Source of the DNA: Avena insularis
Taxonomy: Eukaryota > Streptophyta > Magnoliopsida > Poales > Poaceae
Direction of reading: 5' to 3'
Assembly (NCBI GenBank): GCA_023614405.1
Contig: CM042684.1
Span: 473,069,650 to 473,133,649, forward strand
Length of the DNA: 64,000 nt
The translations under genes were made by a program, and so were the position numbers. Under the pieces are notes generated by a model. That model was not told where the DNA came from and did no database searches. It saw only the letters and a program-made list of their open reading frames with translations. Positions within the stretch are counted from its first letter, which is position 1, and each line of letters opens with the position of its first letter. This document shows, piece by piece, positions 32,088 through 44,674 of the stretch.

Positions 32088-35000
32088 CTACTTCTTCGAC
32101 TTTGACTTCGACCTTGGGGGATTCCTCGAATCCGTGGCAGTATCTGATGCCACAGATTTTCTAGTGGTAGCCCCAGACGCCGCAGCATTTGCCGCCTTCG
32201 CTTGCCGTAGCTCCTTAGAATATTTGGCGGCTGTCCCGATGAGACGAGGCCCGTATTTACTGCATTTAGTGGCGAAGGGAGCGAACACTACCTACTGGCC
32301 TTCCGCGTCGGCAAGCATCACCTCGGAGAACGCACTTGGGTCCAACTCTGCACCATGTGCTTGCGCCATCGCGAGTGCCATGGTGGCGCCAACAGACCGC
32401 TGAGTATTCTTGAAGTCCATCGGGATGCCTTCTACGAAGGACTCCACCAAGACTTCAAGAGTTTCGGTTAAGCTGGCCTTAGGAACCATATCCTCATGGA
32501 GGCGGCTCAGCACGGCTTTGGCCTTCCCGAGCGTATCTTGGAGGGAGACACTACGGTCCTTGACTACAGCCACGGCGCCATCCAAGGCATCCGCATGGCG
32601 CAAGGCTTGTGCGTTGAAGCTTACGCCGGTGGCATCGGCATACACAGCGTATCAGCACAGCGACATGAAATCAAATAGGGAAAATACAAGTGAAGATGAA
32701 CAATACTTGAGAGAGATTTAACAATTAAGAAAAGTTGTTCTTCGAACAACTTCTCCCTTTCGGCAGTAGAAGCACACAGGTCTTCCTCGCGCTTTTGCGA
32801 CTCTTCCAGAGCCACGACTGCCTCATTGCGCTTCTTCTCCGCTGCAGCAAGTTCCTTCTCGAGGGAAGTAACCCGATGAAGAAGCTCATTATGCTCACCA
32901 AAAAAAGGGCAGAGCACGACAACACCTAAGTCTACAAATCACTACACAAGTAGAGCAAAGGGACAAGTTCAGTACAAACCTTCGACTGCGCGGTGGCGGT
33001 TGTCCAGCATGGCATGCTGTCGACCCAAGGCAAGGATCTACTCTGCAAGGCGAGTGTAATCCTTCATGATAGGCTACACCAAAAAAATGATTTGTAAGCA
33101 TTGACAAAAGGAAAAAATACTCAAAATTCGAATGCCAACGACAAAAGAAACTCACATGCTCCTCTAGGGACTCCGAAGGTTCTTGTCGAGTGGGCGTCCG
33201 TGCAACCATCTGGTGCCCCCATCATGGGGGGAACTCGAAGAGTTGGCGCCAGAGTGGGCCGCCACTGGAGGAGAAGGAGACCGTATGGCCACCTCCTTAT
33301 TCTTGGAGTCTGCGACTCCAGATTCTTTAACAAATTGGCAATCATTAGAAGACAACGACACCATTTGACTGCAAGTACCCAGCACCATTTCAGAAGAGCA
33401 AACTTCGTGGAAAACAAGACGAACTCGAAAAATATAAAGACCTGCCCGTCATAATTCTCAAGGTCAAAGGAATCTCTCGAAGACTCTTTCGGTAACCTCA
33501 GCTTCTATCTAGCGGGAGGAGCTGATACGTCCAAAATGTATCTACTTTCCCGAACACTTTTGCTATTGTTTCTCCTCTAAACTTGTGTGATTTGGATACA
33601 ACTAAAACGTGATGATGCTATTTTCAGCAGAATTACCTTGGTGTCTAGTTTTTCTGCAGAAAATCAACTATCAGGAAAAATCCTGGAAAATATGCCAAAA
33701 ATCCTATTTAACCAGAAGACTCACAAAGCCAGAAGACGAGACGGAGGAGGGCCACGAGGGGCCCACACCACCTGGCCACGCGGGCCTGGCCTGGCCATGC
33801 TAGGGGGTGATGTGGCCGCTTCAGCTACCCCCTCGGCCTCCCTCTTTGCCTATAAGATACCTCTTGACCTAAAAACCAAGGGGGGTTCGATGTTTTTCCA
33901 GAAAGAGTTCCGCTACGCCGCCACCACCAGATTCCGCAAATCAGAACTAGAAACTCTGTTCTGGCACCCTGCCGGGACGAAGAATTGGAGGAGATCATCG
34001 CCATCATCGTCACCATCGCTTCTCCATCGACCATCCATGATTCCCCCATCTATGAGTGAGTAATCCCCCGCTGTAGGCTATGGGGATGGTAGGGATTGGA
34101 TGAGATTGTTCATGTAATGGCATCAGATTGTTAGGTCATGGTGCCTAGTATCTATTATTAGTGCTTTTTGACTTTGTTGCAACTTGTTATGCTTAATGCT
34201 TGTCAGTAGGACCCGAGTACCATGATTTCAGATCTGAACATGTTATTGATTCATGATGATTGTATTGTTTATGGTCTTACATTCAAGTTGTATACACACA
34301 TTGTTGTCCGGAACCAAAGGCCCCGAAGTGACAGCAATCGGGATAACCGGAGGGAATGGCTTTGATGTGAGGATTAGATGTGTTCACGGAGTGTTAATGC
34401 TTTGCTCCGGTGCTCTATTAAAAGGATCACCTTAATTGCTAGTAGTTCCCTTGAGGCCCCGCTGCAAACGGGCTGTCAGGACAAAAGATGTTGTGCAAGT
34501 TCTCATTGCGAGCACGTATGACTATATATGGAACACATGCCTATGATTATTTAGTACTTGGATGCTTTATCTTATTTATCTGCAAATGCCCTATGTCTTG
34601 ATTGCTATATAAATTGTATTGTCCATGCAACGCCCGTCCATCCATCCCTATGCCTACCGCGCTTTAATCCTATTGTTTACTACAATTGTTACTAATGTCT
34701 TTACTTCTACTACTGCTATTACTTTGCTATTGCTATTACAAATCTGTTGCTACTGATAAACTGCTGTGAGCAAGATTGTTTCCAGGTGCAGCTGAATTGA
34801 CAACTTGGTTGTTAAGGCTTATAAATATTCTTTGGATCCCCTTGTGTCGAATCAATAAATTGGGTTTCACTTCCCTCGAAAATACTGCGATACACCCCCT
34901 ATACTTGTGGGTCATCAGGAGCCATGGCATGCACGGGCACGGCGGCGATTGCCTCCTCCACAGCAGCTGGAGGATCCTCCGGTATCAACGATGAAGTAGC

Positions 35001-36329
35001 ATCCGAGCCCTCGCTATGGGAACGCTTGCGAGTCCCGTGATCGCTGGACTCGGGGGCTTCCTCATCTTCCTCAATCGGAACGGTGGAGCCCGACTCGTCC
35101 TCTTCCTCCGCTTCACACGGGATAACTCCTTCAGGCTGAGGAGGCAAGCTGGCAGCCACTTTCCAGTCCTACAATCAAAAGAAACATCATTATATATCAA
35201 GCACTTAACAAAGCAATCGAAAATCTAGAACACTTCATAGGAAAACTCTACCTCGGGTGGAGGATTGTTGGCGTTGAAAGGAGGCACCACTGACTCGCCT
35301 GGGAGATCCTCCTTGGTGGTGTACTTGGTCACCAGCCGCAACCTCCTGTCCACCTCACCCGAAGAAATGCCCTCCTCGGATATGCGAGTGACATCGCCAG
35401 TACCAACCTAGCGGTACATCGGATGGGCTCTGGACTGCGAGGCTGAACATGGCAGCGCAACCACGTGCGAATGAGTTCAGCGCCACCTGCCTATTTGCCA
35501 ATACGACTTTCGAGGTCGCAGACACGCTGATACAACATCTTCGTCTCCCCAGACTCGCCGGGCATCACGACATTCTTCTAGGATCGCCTCCTCTTGCAGA
35601 CTGCTACGGGATCGAAGGGCACGAGTCCGTAGTGCTCTCCGTCGGCCTTCTGGTCGCAGATGTAGAACCACTTACCTCTCCACCCTTGGACATATGCGGT
35701 GAGTTTGATGTCGAAATAAGTGACAGAGGAGTCGACATGGATCCCGCAGCCTCCTATGTCGTAGACTACCAAACCCGACCCCGACTAACGTTTGAGCTTG
35801 AAGAGTTTCTTGAAGATACCAAAGTGTGGCTCGATTCCGAGCCAACACTCGTAGAGAGTGATGAAATAGACAATATGGAGAATAGAGTTTGGGGACAGCT
35901 GGTGCAGCTGGAGCCCGTAGAACTAAAGAAGACCCCTAACAAATGGATGTAGGGGAGAGAAAGACCGTGAATGATGAACGCAAGGAACATCACTCGAAAA
36001 CCCGCATGAGGACTGGGGATTACCTCGTCGCCGGGAATGCGTGAGTCGTCCTCCGCGGCAGATAGCATCCTGTCTTGGCGCTGGGTGAACAGTTCCGACA
36101 ACTTGATGATGGATAGGCACCATGAGCCATTGGTAACACGAGTCCCTGCACCCTTCTTCTTCCTAGCGCCAGCGGCGCTGGTGCCCGCGGTGGCGGCGCC
36201 CTTCTTCTTGGATGCCACAATGGGAGCCGCTGATCCTGCGGTGGAACCTCCCTTCTTCTTGCCCATCTTGCGATGGCGATGTGAGCGTAGGAAGTAACCG
36301 GGGAAGACGCGGGGTTGGTCTAGTGCCAT
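32088..36329 (-). pseudogene. Tat-2 antisense gene, spliced, 'putative gypsy type transposon' family
   Basis: ATG at 36329 starts exon 1, with Lys/Ala-rich sequence (GKKKGGSTAGSA). After a frameshift near 35955 it reads HPFVRGLL … LHQLSPNSILHIACFITLCE … FGIFKKLFKLKR, the same domain as in Tat-1, and GWRGKWFYICDQ. The donor is GTAGAG at 35251. Exon 2 (35168, DWKVAASLPPQPEG) is acidic with TRKRSHSEG and is split by the solo LTR at 33523–34917; it continues in frame as SSRDSFDLENYDG to 33442. Exon 3 spans about 33368–33156. A short exon (about 33075–32980) and a coiled-coil exon (about 32900–32740, LLHRVTSLEKELAAAEKK) follow. The last exon, about 32645–32088, carries one TAG and ends RSKSKSKK. 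Several stops and frameshifts make it a pseudogene. Confidence 0.75.
33518..34922 (+). mobile_element. Solo LTR (1,395 bp) with GGAGC target duplication
   Basis: Starts TGATACGTCCAAAATG at 33523 and ends GTGGGTCATCA at 34917. Flanked on both sides by GGAGC (33518–33522 and 34918–34922). Near its 3' end it carries TCAATAAATTGGG, a possible polyadenylation signal. It interrupts exon 2 of the Tat-2 antisense gene, and removal restores that frame. Confidence 0.95.
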
Positions 36330-36418
36330 GGAGGAGATGTGTGCAAAGGAACAGCAAGAACAACAATGGCAGAGATGTGTGAGGAAGAAGAAGAGGTGGG
36401 GAAATTACCGCACGGCAT

Positions 36419-36432
36419 CCCCCTACTTAACC
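36419..36432 (-). promoter_or_regulatory. TATA-like box of the Tat-2 antisense gene
   Basis: The minus strand reads GGTTAAGTAGGGGG about 90 bp before the start codon at 36329, followed by a pyrimidine-rich leader (CCTCTTCTTCTTCCTC). It corresponds to GGTTAAATAGGGG in Tat-1. Confidence 0.5.
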
Positions 36433-36757
36433 TCCTAGCAGATGCCATCCAATGGCCAGAAGAAAATCTACCAGACGTGTGGCATACATCGGCATTGACG
36501 CGTGGCAAGGGTAAACCACAAACTGTCCCCCACTACTACCATTACACGCGGAAATCGAGGAGACGCAGTTAAATCAGAAGATTACGCACGCCCGATCAAA
36601 TCAAGGTCAGATAGTAGGACCCACTACTCGTTACATCCTGTCAAAGCCGCTCACGTGGGCAATTGAGGTCATCTCATCATCAGCAATGGCATCACCAACT
36701 CCAGCAGGAGAACTTTTTGACTACTTTAGTCCTTACTTGAGTCTTCGACTCAACCAA

Positions 36758-37011
36758 GCACTCGGGGGCTACTCCTAACAGGAGCGCTGGTCGTGCACCC
36801 AAAGAAAATATTTCTAAGACAGAAGAACCCTTTTCAACGATTCGACTGTGGACTTCGGGTTACTCCCATAGGGAGCGCTACAAGCATCATTCAACTCAAA
36901 CAAGCAAATAAAGATGAAAATAGTCGTAAAGTACTTATAGTCCCCACTCGAGTCTACGACTCGAATAGGCACTCGGGGTCTACTCCCATAGGGAGCGCTG
37001 GCCGCGCACCC
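36758..37011 (+). repeat. Degenerate repeats carrying the Tat-2 polypurine motif
   Basis: GCACTCGGGGGCTACTCC … GGAGCGCTGGTCGTGCACCC (36758–36800) recurs partly at about 36857–36881 and again at 36969–37011, with the final functional-looking copy at 45093–45107 next to the 3' LTR. Spacing is about 100 bp. Confidence 0.7.
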
Positions 37012-37124
37012 TATGATTATTTCTTCTTATACGCTACACCATGTGTCGATAACATCCACACTCGAATGCTATGGCGACTCTGCCTCATATTTTCCCTGAA
37101 AAGAGACTGTGTCTCCTGGGTCAC

Positions 37125-37792
37125 TGATGTCTAAGCACGCTTCTATTCTTGTAGACAGTGTTGGGCCTCCAAGTGCAGAGGTTTGTAGAACAGCAGCAAT
37201 TTTCCCTTAAGTGGATCACCCAAGGTTTATCGAACTCGAGGAGGAAGTGGTCAAAGGTATCCCTCTCAAGCAACCCTGCAATCAAGATACAAGAAGTCTC
37301 TTGTGTCCCCAACACACCCAATACACTTGTCAGGTGTATAGGTGCACTAGTTCGGCGAGGGTTTATCGAACTTTTCGTGGAATTCTGATCTTCTGTCTAG
37401 GGTTTTCGTCCCGAGGGGAATATATAGGCGAAGAGGCGATGCCAGAGGTGGGCTAGGGTGAACACACCCCCTAGTGGCGCAGTCAGGGGTGACTCGCGCC
37501 ACCCTAGGGTGTGCCTACCCCTGGCTCCCCTCCGTCTCATCTTCTGGCTCCGTGAGTCTTCCGGTAAAATAGCAACTTTGGCTTTTGTCCCGTCCAATTC
37601 TGAGAATATGTTTTTCTAGCTTTTCTGAAACCAAAAATAGCAGGAAACAGGCAAGTGGCACTGTGGCATCTTGTTAACAGGTTAGTTCCAGAAAATGTAT
37701 AAAAGTATCTCAAAATGTAGACAAAACATAAGATATTTGATATAAAACAAGCATGGAGCATTAAAAATTATAGATACGTTTACGACGTATCA
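37125..37792 (-). repeat. Element B 3' LTR with internal deletion (668 bp)
   Basis: Both ends match 43317–44674, but about 690 bp are missing between GTGCACTAGTTCGGCGA (near 37355) and CTTTTCGTGGAATTCTG (near 37372). The remaining U3/R sequence includes a TATATA at 37421. Confidence 0.9.
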
Positions 37793-37806
37793 ACATCCCC
37801 AAGCTT
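37793..37806 (-). other. Element B polypurine tract
   Basis: The minus strand reads AAGCTTGGGGATGT immediately before the TGATACG start of the 3' LTR. Confidence 0.85.
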
Positions 37807-40571
37807 AACTCCTGCTCGGCCTCGAGTAGGTAAGTGACAAAAAGACGAATAATTTTTGAGGTGACATGCACCATTTGATCAAGGTTTTTATAACATTGAT
37901 AGCTGGGATCATAGTACTTTAACATAGCATGAAAGATATAGTTCTAACAATAAGAAATAGCAACTATGTTGTAACATGAAAAGATACAAACAAACGATTC
38001 ATGAATAACAATACTTTGAAAGACATTTGTTTGTTTCACATATAGAAAACATAATGAGAATGGTATTCAGCTTGTCCCTCATAGTGTAGCAAAACATAAA
38101 ATGCATAGGACACCTTCAAAGTTCATAAGAGTGACTAGATACAAATAGTTTAAGAACAAGCAATATATAAGTTATGAATCAATCAACAAGTTTTGGGACC
38201 ATGCACATTAAACTAAGAATGACCACTATGCTCTCTTAATAGGTGCATAAAGATAGAAGATGGAGACTCAACATAAAAGTAAAAGAAAGTCCCTTCATAG
38301 AAGGAAGCAGGGATTGAAGTCTCATAAAGAGCTTCCAAAAAATATGGTACTTATTAGCTTTCAGCTCTCATTGCCCCTATCATAAGCATCTTTAGGTGCT
38401 TAAGGTTCAAGTGAACAAATATGAGGATATGCTTGACAAGTTATAAGTTGAAATTTCATGCCCCTTAGTTACGAAGACTGAACCCCATGCTACTCAACTT
38501 TAGTCACGAGTAAGTTCTTGTCATTGTAAGTACATGTGTATCATAGACAACCGCCAACGAGGTACCCCTTGCCCCATGATACAGGAGCTTTCCCATATCA
38601 AAACGACAAGGCAAGCGGACAATGAGCAGCTCATCGATCTTTTTATTTGCTATTTGCATAGGTTTTTATTGAGGATGCTTCATAGATTGCTCACTATGGT
38701 TATTCTTCAAGTTTCCTTCATGATTAGGCATGGCTTAGGCTAGCGGCCTAGGCGTTTCTCTAACACATATACAAACTCCATGAGCTTACAAGCTCCCCTT
38801 TTATTTCACACCGCCAGGATCCATAATAAAAAGAACATGATATCAACCAAATAAAGTGCAATGTTGAAAGCGTCCCCATGGTAACATGGTTCTGCTAATT
38901 CACAACTTATAAAGCGCAAGCATATACACAACATAGATGGGCACAATGGTTCAAGTTTATTAAGTGCAAGAAAAGTAAAGTGTGCCATCAAGTTTGTGAG
39001 AGCTTTAATCACCATTTTTCACATAACAAATTTAATTCAGAAGGTAGATAAAAACATGAATATACTTGGAATACCAAATGCTAATAGGTAGGTATGGTGG
39101 ACTCTTTGGAATAACTTGGTTTTATTTGGAGTTGGATGCATGAGTGGAACTCATACTTGGTACATGTGGAGGCTAGTAAAAGACTGAGAGCAACCAACTA
39201 AGAGAGCAATAATGGCCATAATCATGCAAAGCAACAGAACATTATTAATTAAAGCATAAAGTGATATTACAAGTCGAAAACTAAATGATCATAGAGGCTA
39301 TGGTGACTTGGTATAGTCTTAACATGGTGTGAGCATGCGCAAAGTCAACCCAAATAAAGCTTCAAAGGAGAATACCACAATATTATGCTTTTATATGCTA
39401 AAACAACACATGATTCTTTCAAGGAACATTAAGCAATATCAATTGTTTGTAACAAGTTATGCCACAACAATAATCACTAAGCATAAAGTCAAAGCAATAT
39501 CAAACATGACATGATAAAATCTAGGCCACAGTCAAAACAAGCTCCTTTTTGTACCACTTATAAGCATGAACTTCCTACTCTTTTCCAACACCAATCGAAA
39601 ACTAAAGCTAAACGCAGTGCTAGCAAAGGAGAACACTCACAGAACAATAAGAGTGAAAACTAGAGTGTTCTAGGCAATGAATAATGGGGTGTGTCTCTCT
39701 CCAAAAGAAGTGTGTTGGGATCCAACCAACTTATTTAAGCAAGCCAAACAAAAGAAAACTAAAAACAAAAATGAAAACGCTCCAAGAACCACACAATTGT
39801 GCATGAAACAATAAAAATGAAGTGTTTGAAAGAAAATCTGAGATTTTTATTGATGAAGAAGGGGATGCCTTGGGCATCCCCAAGATTTGACGCTTGTACT
39901 TCTTGGATATTTCTTGGGGTGACACGGGTGGCATCCCCAAGCTTGAGATTTTGTCCATACTTCATCTTATCACATTATTCTTCCCTACACTTTAAAATTT
40001 CCTTCATACAAAACATCACACAATCTTCATTAGCAACATTAGTGTACTCAAGATAATAAGTCTCTGGGTTCAGTTTCAACACAAGTCAAACTTCCATTAA
40101 AACACAAGATACTGTATCACTTCCTTTAAAAAGTTCAAGTGATCAAAGAGAACTCAAAGATAAAGAGATTAAGAGGCAAATGCAAATAATGGCAGAAATT
40201 TGTCAAAACAGACCAGCAGGTAAAAACCAATTTTTTAGAAGACCTTCTTTTGCTCAAATCGCAAAGTGCTAAACTAATGAAAGTTAGATAATAACCTAGG
40301 GAAGAAGCACAAATAATTATAGCTCAATCCGACGTACATAGATTTTTCACGATTTTTTTACAGTGAAACACAAAAATCTGTTTCGGGACAACAACTTTCC
40401 CGAGTCTTACTTCTCTCTCATTAGAGGCTATTCTTGGCACAAAAACCACACAAAAAGGATAAGGAGAGGTTATTACAGAGGCAATAACTTCCAAGACTCA
40501 ACAAAACAAAAATTTACTGAATAAAAATTTGGCTTATCTCCCAATAAGTGCTTTTCTTTAACGCCTTTGAG
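37807..40571 (-). other. Element B non-coding 3' region
   Basis: No supported coding sequence. Collinear with the equivalent regions of elements A and C. It contains the hairpin 39861–39881 and a second polypurine-like motif AAGCTTGGGGATGCC (39944–39930, minus). Confidence 0.7.
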
Positions 40572-41024
40572 CTAGGCATGATAATTTTGATGATGCTCAC
40601 ATAAAAAATATGAATTGAAGTAAAAGAGAGCATCAAGAAGAAAATATGGAACAAATTTAAGTCTAACCCACTTCCTATGAACAATAATCTTGTAAAGAAA
40701 CAAGTCATGAAAGCACAAAGCAATAAGCATAGTAAAGCAAAACAAGTGCAACTTCAAAATTTTCAACATAAAGAGGGGAAACTTAATGTTGTTGAGATAC
40801 ATAAAACCATATTTCCCTCTCTCATAATAACTTTCAGTAGCATCATGAATAAAATTAACAATATAACTATCACATAAAACACTCTTATCATTAGCCACAT
40901 GCATAAAAGAATTAATACTCCCCACATAAACATAGTCATTCTTATTAATTGTAGTGGGAGCAAATTCAACAAAATAGCTATCATTATTATTCTCATCACC
41001 ATAATCATCAAATATATGAGGCAT
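40572..41024 (-). pseudogene. Element B C-terminal hydrophobic module
   Basis: Reads CDSYIVNFIHDATESYYERG, LFMLKILKLHLFCFTMLIAL, HRKWVRLKF and LLDALFYFNSYFLCEH, closely matching the end of the element A ORF. The stretch upstream (41025–41344) is shifted or stopped relative to the zinc-knuckle frame, so the protein is broken. Confidence 0.72.
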
Positions 41025-41344
41025 ATTGTAATCATAATTAATTCTCTCCTAAATAGTTGGTGGACTGAAAATATCATATTCATTATTGTAATCATCATAT
41101 ATTGGAGGTATCGTATCATCATAAGCAATAGAATAGTTATCTTCCAAAGTGTGTTCATTTGTAAACATATCATCATTGGAAGGAACATGGATATCACTAA
41201 TGGTACATCAATTATTAATACCATCATTTTTGTAATTGGTACCAAAGAGATTTTCAATATCAAAAGAAGTGTGCTTTTCCCAATCATGATCACTACTATA
41301 GGTAATAGGCATAGGAACATCATCGAGTTTAGACTCATCAAAAA

Positions 41345-41857
41345 CTATAATAGGAGCAACGTGCTTAGGGGAAAATAATGTTTCCTCCCTCCTTTTACTC
41401 CTCCTCTTCTTCTTTTTCTTCTCCTCTTTAGGAGGGAGAGGCTTGAAAGGAAGCTTCTCCATATACCCTGGTTTATTGTTAGAGACAATAGAAGAAACTT
41501 TGGAGGGTTCCTTCTTTCATTAATAAGATCAAAACACATATTAGTCCTGTCATATTTTGGTAAAATCTCATCTTTTATAATATTTTGTATGTAAGTATTT
41601 GTGTGGCAATTATCAACACAATAAAGATGACAACCATGCAGGATGTTATTCATATCAAAAGCACTCATATCTACCAAAGAAGTTTTTCTTGATAATTCTT
41701 CACACCCCAAAAATAATGTAATTTCATCATGTTGATTAGGAGTGATCATGTTATCACAATACAAAATTGCAGTACTCATTGGATTAGAAGGGCTACTATT
41801 ATGGCCTGAGCATTGAAAATTGAAATGACCCACTTCAAAGCAAAGCTCACAAATAAA
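41345..41857 (-). pseudogene. gag: Element B gag middle part with CCHC zinc knuckle
   Basis: The minus strand reads CELCFEVGHFNFQC (41851–41810), a CX2CX4HX4C knuckle that binds RNA in Gag proteins, followed by TAILYCDNMITPNQHDE and a Lys/Arg-rich end (RRRKRRRGGVKGG). Separated from the upstream gag frame (42113–43144) by stops in 41858–42112. Confidence 0.75.
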
Positions 41858-42112
41858 AGGATAGAGGGCACAACCTTTTTTACCAAGATCATTTAGAGCC
41901 CTATACCACGTTCTAGTTTTTTCATTCCTGTGGGTGATACAATATTCTTCTTAAATTTGATTCTTTTCACAAGGTCTATATACTCCACAAAAATTAACAT
42001 GCTTATAAGAAATAGTACTTTCAGAGGTTTGAGCATGTTTATTGCTATCATTAATAACAGTTTCATTTTTCATGCAAGTGTCTTTAAAAGGCTCATGATA
42101 CATGTCCCATTT

Positions 42113-43144
42113 TTATTTAGGAGCATTAATATGAGAAGCAAAGGCTCTAAAGTGATCAACAAGAATCTGAGGATCAAGAACATATTTAGCACAAATCTCT
42201 TGAAAATTAGCAGTTTCAACGAAAGACTTAATGCAATCATACTCATAGTTTATATCTGGTTCTTTACCTTTGTCGTTATCCCAATCTTTGGTATTGCTTT
42301 GAATTGTTTCAAGAAGATCCCACTTAGCTTTGACCTCCTTACTTGTGAAGGATCCCTCTAAACAAGTATCTAGATATTCCATGTAATGTCCTGAAAGCCC
42401 TGCATACAAATTATTAATAACAATATTCCTGGGGAGCTCATGAATGGGATATTTGAGCATTAGTGACTTCAATCTCCCCCATGCTTGGGCAATACTTTCT
42501 CCATCATGAGGATGAAAATTATAAATATAATTCCTATCTTTATGAATTTCATGAGAAGGATAAAATTTACAGTAAAAGAGAGATTCAAGTTCCTTCCACT
42601 CCAAATGATGAGGATCGTCTAGTAGCTCATACCACTCCCTTGCTTTGCCCTTAAGTGAGAAAGAGAATAGCTTCATCTTAACTTGGTTCATTGAAATACC
42701 TGCATACTTCAACAACTCGCATAATTCATGTATAAAGAGTAAATGATCACCAGGATGGACAATTCCATCTCCAAAATAACACTTATTCATAACACGTTCA
42801 ACACTTTCCATAGGTATTTTAAAAGGGACGCTTTCGGTATGTGGATTTAAAATATCACAAGTATCATTAGAATTACCACATATGGGATATAAAGTATCGA
42901 TAGAGCAAATTTTCTCCTTTAAAGCTGGGGAACTAAAACGATCATTTTCATAAAAACTAACTTGCCCAAGCTTAGACATTTCCATAGCATTAGTAACAAA
43001 GGTGTTCAAAAAAATCATACTAATAACATTGCTATTAGCATGCAAAGAAAGTTCCATGGTTTTTTTAATTTTCTTTTCAGACCATTCATGTTCTACCTTA
43101 GGAAAAATACTAAAAAGATCTCTAATTATTTTGTTATTTTCCAT
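42113..43144 (-). pseudogene. gag: Element B gag (Retrotrans_gag domain)
   Basis: 343 codons in one frame from ATG 43144. The conserved Gag capsid pattern is clear: PGDHLLFIHELCELLKYAGI, LFSFSLKGKAREWYELL, LESLFYCKFYP, GESIAQAWGRLKSLMLKYP and LYAGL. It ends at a TAG after INAPK, where the element C homologue continues KKKWNKYHEPFKY, so the stop splits the Gag. It would form particles in the cytoplasm; the element must borrow pol. Confidence 0.9.
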
Positions 43145-43288
43145 TAAGCCTAACTAGTGAAAATAAAAACAAGAAACAAAAGGATATAATTGCAGAATCT
43201 AAAGGAAATAACTTCCAGCACTCATACACAGCAACAGTGCTAGAAGATAGCTTAGTAGCCAGAGGATGTGAGTACCTTTTACCTTACC

Positions 43289-43306
43289 TCCCTGGCAACG
43301 GCACCA
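43289..43306 (-). other. Primer binding site of element B, tRNA-Asp type
   Basis: The minus strand reads TGGTGCCGTTGCCAGGGA, ten bases after the 5' LTR; two mismatches to the tRNA-Asp complement. Confidence 0.78.
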
Positions 43307-43316
43307 GAAAATAGCT

Positions 43317-44674
43317 TGATGTCTACGCATGCTTCTATTTTTGTAGACAGTGTTGGGCTTCCAAGTGTAGAGGTTTGTAGAATATCAGCAAGTTTCCCTT
43401 AAGTGGATCACCCAAGGTTTATCGAACTCAGGGAGGAAGTGGTCAAAGTTATCCCTCTCAAGCAACCCTGCAATCAAGATACAAGAAGTCTCTTGTGTCC
43501 CCAACACACCCAATACACTTGTCAGGTGTATAGGTGCACTAGTTCGGCGAAGAGATAGTGAAATACAAGTAATATGGATGATTATAAGTGGTAACTGCAA
43601 TCTAAAATAAGAGATGCAACAAACAAACATGTAACAGGACTAATTGTAAATGGTGTTTCAATGCTTAGAAATAAGGCCTAGGGATCATACTTTCACTAGT
43701 GGACACTCTCATATAAATATCTTCTCTTTATGATGCTACCCTGAACTACTCTCTGGTTGGACGATGTAGGGTTATAACAGCACACCTTAAAGTTCGCATT
43801 CCCCATCTAGATAACCCCTCACTATCACCTTGAGCGCTAGATGGTTCCAACAAACACCACAATCTCATAGAGACATCCAACTCAAATTATACTCATGATA
43901 AGTATTTATGCAACCTTAGCCAAAGTGACACACGGTGTGCACACTGTCAACTTCACACACGTGGGGATAAGCAGAGATTCATTAAAGCACTTGAGTAGCA
44001 GAATAGATCTATAGATTACAAAGCTCACGATCTCATAAGATCATGCATATAGAGAGAGATGAACACATAGCTACCAGTAGATCCCTTAGCCTCAAGAGAG
44101 ATCTACCCCGCCCTCTCATCATGGGAGTCAGCAACGTCGATGGAGATGGTGGTGGAGTTGATGGAGATGGCTCTGGGGGCACTTCCCTATCCTGGCAGGG
44201 TGCCGGAATAGAGACTTATGTCCCCTGAATCTCCTCTTCGGTGGCGGCGGCGTTGTGGAACTTTTCGTGGAATTCTGATTTTCTGTCTAGGGCTTTCGTC
44301 CCCGGGGGAATATATAGGCAACAGCGATGCGAGGTGGGCAGGTGGCCCACACCGGTGGCACAAAGCCTGGGTAACCGCGCCACCCTAGGGTGTGCCTACC
44401 CCTGGCTCCCCTCTGTCTCGTCTTCTGACTCCGTGAGTCTTCTGGTAAAATAGGAACTTTGGCTTTTGTCCCGTCCAATTCTGAGAATATGTTTTTTCTA
44501 GCTTTTCTGAAACCAAAAACAGCAGAAAACAGGCAACTGGCACTGTGGCATCTTGTTAATAGGTTAGTTCCATAAAATGTATAAAAGTATCTCAAAATGT
44601 AGACAGAACATAAGATAGTTGATATAAAACAAGCATGGAGCATCAAAAATTATAGATACGTTTATGATGTATCG
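43317..44674 (-). repeat. Element B 5' LTR (1,358 bp)
   Basis: Plus strand TGATGTCTACGCATGC to …GATGTATCG; the terminal A of TATCA has become G. Full-length partner of the deleted LTR at 37125. Confidence 0.92.

Noticed and set aside
35449..35952. Plus-strand frame of 167 codons
   Set aside because: Opposite strand of the Tat-2 antisense first exon, which has the recognisable domain.
40899..41378. Ile-rich plus-strand frame of 159 codons
   Set aside because: Low-complexity reverse image of the element B minus-strand coding region.
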